In this document: positions 50,695 through 57,845 of the stretch, in pieces
Position numbering within the stretch: position 1 is the stretch's first letter
How the letters are laid out: each line of letters opens with the position of its first letter
Assembly (NCBI GenBank): GCA_035528415.1
Contig: DATKYQ010000013.1
Span: 1-64,000 of the forward strand
Origin: DATKYQ01 sp035528415
GTDB taxonomy: Bacteria; Myxococcota; B64-G9
Reading direction: 5' to 3'
DNA length: 64,000 nt
Made by a program: the position numbers and the translations under genes
The notes under the pieces: model-generated
What the model was told of the DNA's origin: nothing
Database searches by the model: none
Seen by the model: the letters and a program-made list of their open reading frames with translations, nothing else

Positions 50695-53643
50695 CTATTT
50701 CTTTTTCAACGAACTGATTACCTCGCGGGCCTTCTGCAAGGCCAGCACAACCTTCTTCTCGCGAAGCCTCATGCGATTCTCCTGCTCTTTGGACGTTTCG
50801 AGCTTATTCTTCAGCAGTTCGAACTTCTCCTTGGCTTGCTGCATGGCTTCCTGGTAGCGCGAAATTTTCTTATCCTTGATCTCCTTGAGTTTCTCAAGGG
50901 CCATGATCTTGTCCTGTTCGGCCTTTTCCAGTGCCTCCTGGGTGCCAACCTGCAAGGCGGCGATCTCGTCGTTTTTCGCTGCCTCGAGCTCCACGAGTCG
51001 CCGTTCGTGCTGACTGATAAGATCCGTGAAATGCTGTTCGTGCGACTGTTTCAACTCTTCCACGGTGCCAGCCTGTTGGTCGCCTTGCCTGGCCAGTTTT
51101 TTCACGCGCGAACGCAATTCCTCAAGCTGCTCGTCTTTCTCGCGCGCCGCCGCCTGCGACTGTGAGGCGCTATCCCCGGCCTCATCCAGTTGTCCTCGCA
51201 ACATGGCCAGATCTTCCTCGACGTCTTCGAGCGACTCGCTTTTGGCTAACAACTCTGCCTCGAGTTGCTGGGCGGCCTGTTGGCTCTCGGCAAGCATAGC
51301 CTCGATCTGTTGTTTCTCTTGTGTCAGCTGATCCATCGCCTGCCGGCTGTTCTGGCCGGCTCCCTGAAGCGCCTCGGTCAACTCCTGTTCACGAGTGCTA
51401 AGCAACTCCTGCTGTTGCCGGGAGGCATTCAATTGCCCGGAAAGCTGGCTGTTTTGTTGCTCGAATTCCGAGATTCTGGAAGACAGGTCGTCTTTCTCCT
51501 GGTTGATCTGCTTGATCTTCTCGGACGACTCGCGCTCCATTTTCGAGGCCTTGAGCAAGGCGGACTCGACGCGTTCTTCCATGCTTGCGATTTTCTTCTT
51601 GGCCTTGCCGTAACGCTCTTGCAAGTCGGATTCGACGTTCTGTTTTTCTTCGTTCAGCTTTGCAACCTGCTCCGCGAGCCTGACCAACTCGGAGTCCTTG
51701 CTCTCCAGCTTGGCCATGGCCTCCTGCTCGATCCTGGCGTTATCTTCAGAAGCAGACTCGGCCGAGTTCTTCATCGCCTGGAACCTCTGGCGTTCTTCTT
51801 CCAGCTCGGATTGCAGCCGGCGAACCTCTTCCTGCGCGTTCGCGGAGGTCTGCTCGAGTTTTGTCTCGATGCTCTCTCTCTTCCTCGATAGCTCGCCAAG
51901 CTGCTCTTCGAGAGAACTGCGCTCCGCTTCGGCCCCGGACTGAGCCTGCGATAGGTTCTCTTCCACCTCGGTCAGGCGTGTATCGAGAGACTCGTTTTCG
52001 GCATTGAGCCTCTCGATCGTGGACGATGACTCGCTTCTCTCCTTTTGCAGCGTTTCTTCAAGCAGGCTGATGTTTCGCTCGCGGTCTTGAATGCGGGCGT
52101 TCAATTCCTGCTCGCGCACCTGTACTGCCTGGGCCAGCTCGCCGATTTGCGTCTCGAGCTTGGTGCGTTCAGAGTCCCATTCGGCCTGCAGGCTGGATTT
52201 TTGCCCTTCGAAGGCAGCCTGCGCGGCCTGTTTCTGTTCTTCGGCGTCGGAAAGCGCCTGAGAGCTGCTGTGTTCGAGACCGGCGTGCAACTCGGCCGCT
52301 TCGCGCAGGGCGGACTCCAGCTCTTGTGTTCTCTGTTCGAGCGCCTCTTTCTCTTCCGTCATGGCATCAAGCGAATCCTGCAAAAGGTCCGCCCGGCCAC
52401 GCTCGACATCGACTTCCTGGGTCAGCTCTTCTTCGCGGGTTTCCTTCTCCCCGGTGATCTCGTCGAGAGATTCCTGAAGCAGATCGACCTTTTTCTGCGA
52501 ATCTTCAATCTGCTCCTGGGAATCCTGAGACTCTTCCTCCTTCTTCTGGCTGAGAAGCTGGAGAGTCTCCTGGAGCACCTTGACCTTGTCGAGCTGCTCA
52601 TCGAGAGCGGCCTGAAGTTCTGAACGCTCTTGCTCGAAGCGACGGACGTTTTCTTCCAGCTGGCCGGTAACATCGCCGAGTTCCACTCGGGTCTGATCGA
52701 ACTGCTGCGACAGGCGCGCGCGCTCCTGTTCGGTGTTCTCCAGCTTTTCTTCCTGGGCCCTGTACTTCTCGTTCAAGGTCTTCAGGTTCAGGTTGATCTC
52801 GTCGTAGCGGGCCTTGGCCTTGGAATGCTCTTTCTGGGCCTGGCTCAACTCGCGCTCTCTCTTCTTGAGGTTCTTGCGCAGGAAGTTGAGCTTGTCGTCG
52901 AAACCGTATTCTCCCTCGATTTCGTCCTCGACAATAGATTTGCGCTTGCGCATGGGAGGAGGAGGGGGATGAGCCGAGGATTTTCCGGCGGGCGCCTTGT
53001 TTTCGGTAAGCTGACTGAAGGCGGCGTCGAGATCCGGCTCGTCGGCGCTGGCGGCGAATGTTTCGACCGGAACAACTTCACGAGGTTCTTCGATCGGTTC
53101 GAGTTCATCGATCGGCTCGAGTTCTTCGATCGGCTCGACGAGATCCGGCTCGGCGATGGCCTCTTGATCGCTTGCGTCCGTCTCGGGCGTCTGCACAGTC
53201 AGATTGGAGAAAGCCGAGTCGAGCTCGTCTTCTTCATGATCCGAGGCCGGCGACGGCAGCTCTCCGGCAACGCCCAGAAGCTGAGCCAGCCTGTCTGCCA
53301 CGGCACCGGCGGACTGGTCTTTGAGCATATAGGCATCGGCCGGGGTCTTGTGACTCTGGTGCTGCTCGAATGTATCGGGAGTCTCGCCGGAGGAGATGAT
53401 CAAGACCGGCACTTGCCTGAGATTCTTGTTTTTCTTGATCCGGTTGCAAACGGAGTAACCGCTCATGCCGGGAAGCTCCGCAGCCAGGAGAATGCCGTCG
53501 GGCGGGTTGTTCTTGGCCGTGTCTATGCCCGCGTGCCCCTCGGCCACCGAGGTGACCGCGACGCTTCGCTGCTGCAGCAATTTGCTAATCTCCGCCTCGA
53601 AGACGGGATCGTTTTCTATAATCAGTACGCGTTTTTGTTCCAT
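50695..53643 (-). CDS. Pseudo-receiver plus long coiled coil, AglZ/FrzS-like scaffold protein
   Basis: 982 residues. The N-terminal receiver fold (about 1-125) has VLIIENDPVF, ILLAAELPGMSG and AYMLKDQ, but Ala54 (codon GCT) replaces the phospho-acceptor Asp, so it is a pseudo-receiver. An acidic linker (about 130-245) contains three EPI[ED]EL units and two copies of a motif LD[SA]AFS[NQ]LT (141-149 and 205-213), then a Pro run. A continuous coiled coil from about 250 to 982 fills the rest, ending KKVVLALQKAREVISSLKKK. AglZ and FrzS of Myxococcus xanthus, which place motility machinery at the cell poles, share this layout. Homology at that level is inference. No clear ribosome site. Confidence 0.82.
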   Translation of the reverse strand: MEQKRVLIIENDPVFEAEISKLLQQRSVAVTSVAEGHAGIDTAKNNPPDGILLAAELPGMSGYSVCNRIKKNKNLRQVPVLIISSGETPDTFEQHQSHKTPADAYMLKDQSAGAVADRLAQLLGVAGELPSPASDHEEDELDSAFSNLTVQTPETDASDQEAIAEPDLVEPIEELEPIDELEPIEEPREVVPVETFAASADEPDLDAAFSQLTENKAPAGKSSAHPPPPPMRKRKSIVEDEIEGEYGFDDKLNFLRKNLKKRERELSQAQKEHSKAKARYDEINLNLKTLNEKYRAQEEKLENTEQERARLSQQFDQTRVELGDVTGQLEENVRRFEQERSELQAALDEQLDKVKVLQETLQLLSQKKEEESQDSQEQIEDSQKKVDLLQESLDEITGEKETREEELTQEVDVERGRADLLQDSLDAMTEEKEALEQRTQELESALREAAELHAGLEHSSSQALSDAEEQKQAAQAAFEGQKSSLQAEWDSERTKLETQIGELAQAVQVREQELNARIQDRERNISLLEETLQKERSESSSTIERLNAENESLDTRLTEVEENLSQAQSGAEAERSSLEEQLGELSRKRESIETKLEQTSANAQEEVRRLQSELEEERQRFQAMKNSAESASEDNARIEQEAMAKLESKDSELVRLAEQVAKLNEEKQNVESDLQERYGKAKKKIASMEERVESALLKASKMERESSEKIKQINQEKDDLSSRISEFEQQNSQLSGQLNASRQQQELLSTREQELTEALQGAGQNSRQAMDQLTQEKQQIEAMLAESQQAAQQLEAELLAKSESLEDVEEDLAMLRGQLDEAGDSASQSQAAAREKDEQLEELRSRVKKLARQGDQQAGTVEELKQSHEQHFTDLISQHERRLVELEAAKNDEIAALQVGTQEALEKAEQDKIMALEKLKEIKDKKISRYQEAMQQAKEKFELLKNKLETSKEQENRMRLREKKVVLALQKAREVISSLKKK
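53090..53143 (-). repeat. Three 18-bp tandem repeats in the acidic linker
   Basis: Three head-to-tail 18-base units (53090-53107, 53108-53125, 53126-53143) share the core TCGATCGG[TC]TCGA with few differences. They encode the repeated EPI[ED]EL/EEP acidic peptides of the pseudo-receiver protein. The in-frame length allows copy-number change without frameshift. Confidence 0.8.
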
Positions 53644-53692
53644 ATTGTCGGCCGGGGCGGCCGCCCAATGCACTCCCGCCAGCCCCAGGTAA

Positions 53693-53721
53693 GCTATACT
53701 ACGCTACCTGCAACACTTCAA
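53693..53721 (-). promoter_or_regulatory. Candidate promoter of the pseudo-receiver gene
   Basis: Minus strand: -35 TTGAAG, 17-base spacer, -10 TATAGC. The -10 lies in an imperfect inverted repeat (AGGTAAGC ... GCTACCT, 53687-53709 on the plus strand) that could be an operator. Confidence 0.4.
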
Positions 53722-53745
53722 GAAAAATACCAAAAATCACGGCTG

Positions 53746-55167
53746 TCAGGGCGTGACGTAGACCAGCTCGATATGAACGCTGTCGCCCTCGCCGAAAAAT
53801 TCGCACGGATCGTAGTGCGCAGCGAAGGAGATCGTGCCACCGAGCGCCTTGGGATCCGGAGGGTTTGTAGGCCCGGTGTAGTTCCAGGTGGGAACGCAAG
53901 CCAGGCCGCCGGGGCACGAGTCGTCGTCGGGGCCGCTGCACTCGGTGAGCTTGACCTCGCCCACGTAACCGCAGGAGTAACGCGGCACCGCCGTGCCGTT
54001 GATCAGGATGTTGGCCAGATCAGGATCGAGGATCGCCTCGGAGAGCAGGAAGATCTTGGGACAGGCCACGAAGCCGCCCAGGTCCTTCATGGTCTGAGAG
54101 AAATCAGTCTGGCATATGGTGTCGACGAAACCGTTCTTGCCGATGCCGAAGAGTTGGGCCAGCTTGACGTAGCGCGTGCCGGGCTTGGCAGAGCAAAATT
54201 CACCTGTGCAGCCGGCGGTGGTACAGGCGGGCTCAATGTCCCAGCGGTTCTTGGCATCATCCCAGAAGTACTCGATGGTCGTGGTGGACAGATCCTCCTT
54301 GTCTTTAATACCGACAATCGCCGCGAACTTGACCATTCCTTCCCGGTTGTCCTTCAAGCCCAGCAAGAAGTTGTAGTATTCCTCGACCGCTGTCAGCCGG
54401 TAAGGCTTGCCATCCGGGTCGCTGAACCCTCCGTCGGGGTCGGCGCCCTTGGCGGCAAAATAACATGAATTGCCGCCAATACCCGGCATGCCTTCTGTGA
54501 CATCGCCCACTTCGCCGCAATCATCCTCGTCGGTGATGATGACCACCACCAGGGTGGCGTCTTTGCGAAGGAAGTCGCTGTTGTAGCTGCCGGCCAGGTC
54601 GTCGAGGGCGATCTTCAACGGGGCCAGGCCCCGCTCGTAGCCGCATCCGTTTACACCCACCATTGCGAAACCTTTACTCCCGCCGGTATCATAGAAGCAC
54701 CACTTTGTCGCGGCGTCGACCACTCTTTCGCACTGCGGATCGCTGGTGAAGACGTAGTCGGGCAAGTCGATCGTCCCTTGGTTGTAACCGATGCGATCCT
54801 GGAAGCGGCCGTTCTCGCCGGTCTCGTTCATGCACGATGACTGGATGAGGCCTTCGCAACGCGGGCAGCCGGGAGACTCCATTCCGGTGGTGATGATGGC
54901 AATATGGTATTTGTCGCTGAAGTAGTTCTCGAGTTCGGAGGTAAAGGCGCCGAACGACAGTCCAAGCTGGCCCTGCTCGCCGACCATCGAACCGGAGTTG
55001 TCGATGATGAAGAGGATATCGGCCTGCGAGGCAATGCTTATCGTCTGCGTCCAGCGCTTCTCCTTGATCACCGAACTGGGCAATTCCTCGAAGCCGTAGT
55101 TCTGGCAACCCAAAATGGTCAAACCGGTAAAGAGGGCCAAAACACCATACCAGCTTTTCACGATCAT
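53746..55167 (-). CDS. VWA-domain lipoprotein, tandem copy B
   Basis: 473 residues; the ATG after the GTG at 55170 has GGAGG five bases away. The lipoprotein signal ends ILGC with Gln at +2. The VWA domain begins at about residue 48: ILFIIDNSGSMVGEQ is a perfect MIDAS DxSxS motif, and VVIITDEDDCGEVGD supplies the second acidic loop. Several Cys pairs lie in the domain (GCPRCEG, CTTAGCTGEFC). The C-terminal part ends in a beta stretch (VHIELVYVTP). It is strongly similar over its length to the next gene upstream, a tandem duplicate, and shares the VWA block with the lipoproteins at 6659 and 9231. It has its own promoter. Confidence 0.85.
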   Translation of the reverse strand: MIVKSWYGVLALFTGLTILGCQNYGFEELPSSVIKEKRWTQTISIASQADILFIIDNSGSMVGEQGQLGLSFGAFTSELENYFSDKYHIAIITTGMESPGCPRCEGLIQSSCMNETGENGRFQDRIGYNQGTIDLPDYVFTSDPQCERVVDAATKWCFYDTGGSKGFAMVGVNGCGYERGLAPLKIALDDLAGSYNSDFLRKDATLVVVIITDEDDCGEVGDVTEGMPGIGGNSCYFAAKGADPDGGFSDPDGKPYRLTAVEEYYNFLLGLKDNREGMVKFAAIVGIKDKEDLSTTTIEYFWDDAKNRWDIEPACTTAGCTGEFCSAKPGTRYVKLAQLFGIGKNGFVDTICQTDFSQTMKDLGGFVACPKIFLLSEAILDPDLANILINGTAVPRYSCGYVGEVKLTECSGPDDDSCPGGLACVPTWNYTGPTNPPDPKALGGTISFAAHYDPCEFFGEGDSVHIELVYVTP

Positions 55168-55191
55168 CACGACCTCCTGTGAGCTTAGCCC

Positions 55192-55221
55192 ATTATCGTA
55201 CCAATATGCCCGTCACGTCAA
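55192..55221 (-). promoter_or_regulatory. Candidate promoter of VWA copy B
   Basis: Minus strand: -35 TTGACG, 18-base spacer, -10 GATAAT. It lies in the gap between the two tandem VWA genes, so copy B can be expressed alone. Confidence 0.5.
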
Positions 55222-55251
55222 CCTTGAAGAAGATCTATGGGAATGTGAGCA

Positions 55252-56661
55252 TCAGGGAGTGACGTACACCAATTCAATATGAACGTTATCGCCCGGCTCG
55301 AAGAATTTGCAAGGGTCATAGTGGGTCGCGAAGGAGATGGTACCGGCGGGCGCATTGGGGTCCGGGGTATCCAAGGGCGGGGCGTAATTCCATGTGGGTA
55401 TGCAAGCCAGGCCACCGGGACACGAGTCGTCATCGGGGCCGCTGCACTCCACTAGCTTCACCTCGTCCACGTATCCGCAAGAGTAGCGTGGTACAGCTTC
55501 ATCGTTGATCAAGATGTTGGCCAGATCGGGGTCGAGGATCTCCTCTGAGAGCTTGAATACCCTGGGACAGGAGACGAGAGTAGCAATATATTCCCAGGTT
55601 TTTGAGAAATCGTCCTGGCAGATCGTGTCGACAAAGCCGTTATCATGGAACAACTGTGCCAGTTGAATATACCTGGTTCCAGGCTTGGCATAACAATAAT
55701 CTCCCTCGCAATCGCGAGTCGTGCATGCATTGTCTACTACCCAGCGACTGCCGTTGTAGGAATAGTCGATCGAAGTAGTGGATAAGTCATTGACATCCTT
55801 CACGCCCACGACGGCTGCGAACTTGACCATACCTTCCCGACCGTTTTTGAGTTTCATTAAAAAATTGTAGTAGTCTTCCACCGGCGTCAGTTTATAGAGT
55901 TTTCCTTCGGGATCGTTGGCATTGCCGTCTGGATCAGCTTTCTTCGATGCGTAGTAGCATGCATCTGCCCTTATTCCTGGAAGTTCATCCGTGATATCTC
56001 CCACTTCGCCGCAGTCTTCCTCGTCAGAGATGATCACAATGGTCAGTGAAGCGTCTTTACGGAGGAAGTCGGAGTTGTACCTGTCGACCAATTCGTCGAG
56101 GGCAATTCTGATAGGGGCCAGGCCACGTTCATACCCACAACCTTCGACACCGTCGAGGGCGAATCCACTTTTCGTCGAATCGTCAAAAAAACAATGCTTG
56201 TGCGCAGAGTCGATAACTCTGGGACAGGTTGCCTGATCAGTAACACAAGAATAAACCGGTTTTATCAGATCCCCTTCATTGTGGCAGATCCTGTCCTGGA
56301 ACCTTCCGTTTTCACCCGTCTCATTGATGCAGGCAGGAGAAATGACAGAGCAGGAAGGACATCCTGGCGACTCCATGCCAGTCGTAATAACCGCGATATG
56401 GTAGTCAGTGCCGACCAATTCCTCTAATTTGTCTGTAAAAATCTTAAATGAATCTCCGAGCTGTCTTTGCTCCCCTGCCATGGAATATGAATTGTCAATC
56501 ACGAAAAGGATGTCCGCTGCCGAGGAAATTACAATGTTCTTAGTCCAGCGTTTTTCCTTGATCACCGAGCTGGGCAGTTCTTCAAATGCGTAATTCTGGC
56601 AGCCAAGGATGCTCAAACCGGCAACGATAGCCACTAAGCCACACCAGCTTTTCATTATCAT
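55252..56661 (-). CDS. VWA-domain lipoprotein, tandem copy A
   Basis: 469 residues; ATG with GGAGG five bases upstream. The signal ends ILGC with Gln at +2. It aligns with copy B from end to end: the FEELPSSVIKEKRWT block follows the signal in both, then ILFVIDNSYSMAGEQ (MIDAS; Gly of DxSGS replaced by Tyr) and IVIISDEDDCGEVGD. The Cys positions are largely the same, and both end in IELVYVTP. Synonymous codon choice is visibly more AT-rich than in copy B, so the two genes have drifted at third positions or differ in age. Ligand unknown. Confidence 0.85.
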   Translation of the reverse strand: MIMKSWCGLVAIVAGLSILGCQNYAFEELPSSVIKEKRWTKNIVISSAADILFVIDNSYSMAGEQRQLGDSFKIFTDKLEELVGTDYHIAVITTGMESPGCPSCSVISPACINETGENGRFQDRICHNEGDLIKPVYSCVTDQATCPRVIDSAHKHCFFDDSTKSGFALDGVEGCGYERGLAPIRIALDELVDRYNSDFLRKDASLTIVIISDEEDCGEVGDITDELPGIRADACYYASKKADPDGNANDPEGKLYKLTPVEDYYNFLMKLKNGREGMVKFAAVVGVKDVNDLSTTSIDYSYNGSRWVVDNACTTRDCEGDYCYAKPGTRYIQLAQLFHDNGFVDTICQDDFSKTWEYIATLVSCPRVFKLSEEILDPDLANILINDEAVPRYSCGYVDEVKLVECSGPDDDSCPGGLACIPTWNYAPPLDTPDPNAPAGTISFATHYDPCKFFEPGDNVHIELVYVTP

Positions 56662-56956
56662 AGCCACCTCCCGTTAGCCTGACCCGCACCAGGCGGCTTT
56701 TGTCTCGTTTTTTTGTCATTCCGTGGCATCTTTGCCATAGTTGTTGGTTTGATATGTTCCTCAGGGATAGTCCAAGAATATCAAGCCATGATTTGTGCCA
56801 GCCGCTTCGGGAGTACAATATGAGCAAAATAGTTGACTCAAAAATCAATCCACGTGCGGTAAAAAAGCCTCTTTCGGTGCGGTTACAATCGGGCTGGAAA
56901 GTGTATTTATGATGTTAATACAGTCTATTGTAGCTGTCATCCGAATGTCGTGAGAT
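56662..56956. other. AT-rich divergent intergenic region
   Basis: About 295 bases between the start of VWA copy A (minus) and the V4R promoter (plus). No convincing coding frame: short frames here lack ribosome sites and codon bias. An inverted repeat TGGCA-N4-TGCCA is at 56724-56737, upstream of the VWA gene, and could bind a regulator. No good -35/-10 pair was found for VWA copy A. Confidence 0.5.
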
Positions 56957-56972
56957 TGGTATGGATCTTGCT
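56957..56972 (+). promoter_or_regulatory. Sigma-54-like promoter of the V4R gene
   Basis: TGGTATG-GATC-TTGCT has the required GG-N10-GC spacing and a perfect -12 element. The -24 element differs from TGGCACG at two bases. The predicted start is about 25 bases before the ATG at 57008, leaving room for its GGAGG. Confidence 0.45.
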
Positions 56973-57007
56973 TCACAGTGTGGTGGTCTTTGGTCACGGA
57001 GGGCCCC

Positions 57008-57502
57008 ATGAATGTAAAGGATGTTGTGTTCTCTCCTGACACAGACACTAAGAAAGCAGGCAGCCTGCTGTCGCTGACGAGCAAGGCCCTCGATATCGCA
57101 ACCACAATTCGCAGAAAGTTCAGAAACCTCGGCGGCAGCTCGATGAAGCAACGCCTCGAGACAATGAGGCGCGAAGGGTCTTCGAGCCGTGACATGTACG
57201 CGGCAGGCTGGGAAGAGGGACGGCGCGAAGAATTGCAGGATCTGACCGACGTGCTTTTCAGTTGCCAGGAGAAAGGCCTGGGTCGGATGAGCATCATCCA
57301 GGAGTCGAACTCTCACCTGGTCGTGAAGGTCTATGACTGCGCCTCTTGCCGGGGCGATAATCGCTATGACGATTGTTCATTCGTGGCCGGATACATCGCA
57401 GGCGCGCTTGTAGCCGCCGGAAAACCCGAGAGCGTGAATGTAAAGGAGAAATCATGCGGCGAGTACCCGGGACGCACCTGCGTCTTCGCCGCCAACTGGT
57501 GA
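57008..57502 (+). CDS. V4R (4-vinyl reductase) domain protein
   Basis: 164 residues; ATG with GGAGG five bases upstream. The C-terminal half has the V4R signature: CSFVAGYIAGAL, a Gly, VNVKEKSC, then a short loop and GRTCVF, with a further pair CASC upstream. V4R domains bind small hydrophobic ligands or metal and are known in BchJ and in sigma-54 activators such as XylR/DmpR. Here the domain stands alone, with a basic helical N-terminal part (about 20-85) and no DNA-binding domain seen. The substrate is unknown. A sigma-54-like promoter precedes it. Confidence 0.72.
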   Translation: MNVKDVVFSPDTDTKKAGSLLSLTSKALDIATTIRRKFRNLGGSSMKQRLETMRREGSSSRDMYAAGWEEGRREELQDLTDVLFSCQEKGLGRMSIIQESNSHLVVKVYDCASCRGDNRYDDCSFVAGYIAGALVAAGKPESVNVKEKSCGEYPGRTCVFAANW

Positions 57503-57709
57503 CCCTATTTTAGTGATAAATTATTTTTTGAGTTTTGCAGGGGATTGAAGAATTGCACACATCGGCGCTTTGACAAATGGAATAAGGGTCTTGCGAGAAG
57601 CAGATGGCGTGGTCGGGGCCGGGAGTATGGAATGGGGTGCTGCGACGGGCAGGTGGTTTTGGCTTCTCTGCATAAAATTACGACATAGAGGTCCCCTGCA
57701 ATTGTTGGA
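57503..57709 (+). other. Noncoding gap between the V4R gene and a terminator; possible small RNA or long 3' UTR
   Basis: About 207 bases without a credible gene. A TTGACA at 57570-57575 and a TAAAAT at 57673-57678 are present but do not form one promoter. The stretch ends in a strong plus-strand terminator, so either the V4R message has a long 3' UTR or a separate small RNA ends there. I could not match it to 6S, SRP, tmRNA or RNase P RNA. Confidence 0.35.
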
Positions 57710-57749
57710 AACCCGCCATGAGGCCTGATTCTCATGGCGGGTTTTTTTT
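57710..57749 (+). terminator. Intrinsic terminator, plus strand
   Basis: A stem AACCCGCCATGA/TCATGGCGGGTT with a 10-base loop is followed by a run of eight T (57742-57749). It lies 208 bases behind the V4R stop codon. Between here and the TPR gene at 57846 are about 95 bases with a small palindrome TCACAAATGTGA (57758-57769) and no convincing promoter. Confidence 0.92.
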
Positions 57750-57845
57750 CCGCACAATCACAAATGTGACTCGGTGTAGTCTTCATCGAATTGACAAAGC
57801 GCATCTAATTTGTTTGACTGTCTCCCGATCCTCGGAGAGACGATT

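Noticed and set aside
57758..57769. Palindrome TCACAAATGTGA as a CRP/FNR-type site
   Set aside because: Half-sites are in the reverse order to the TGTGA-N6-TCACA consensus and spacing is 2 bases, so no known regulator fits; recorded only as a possible operator.
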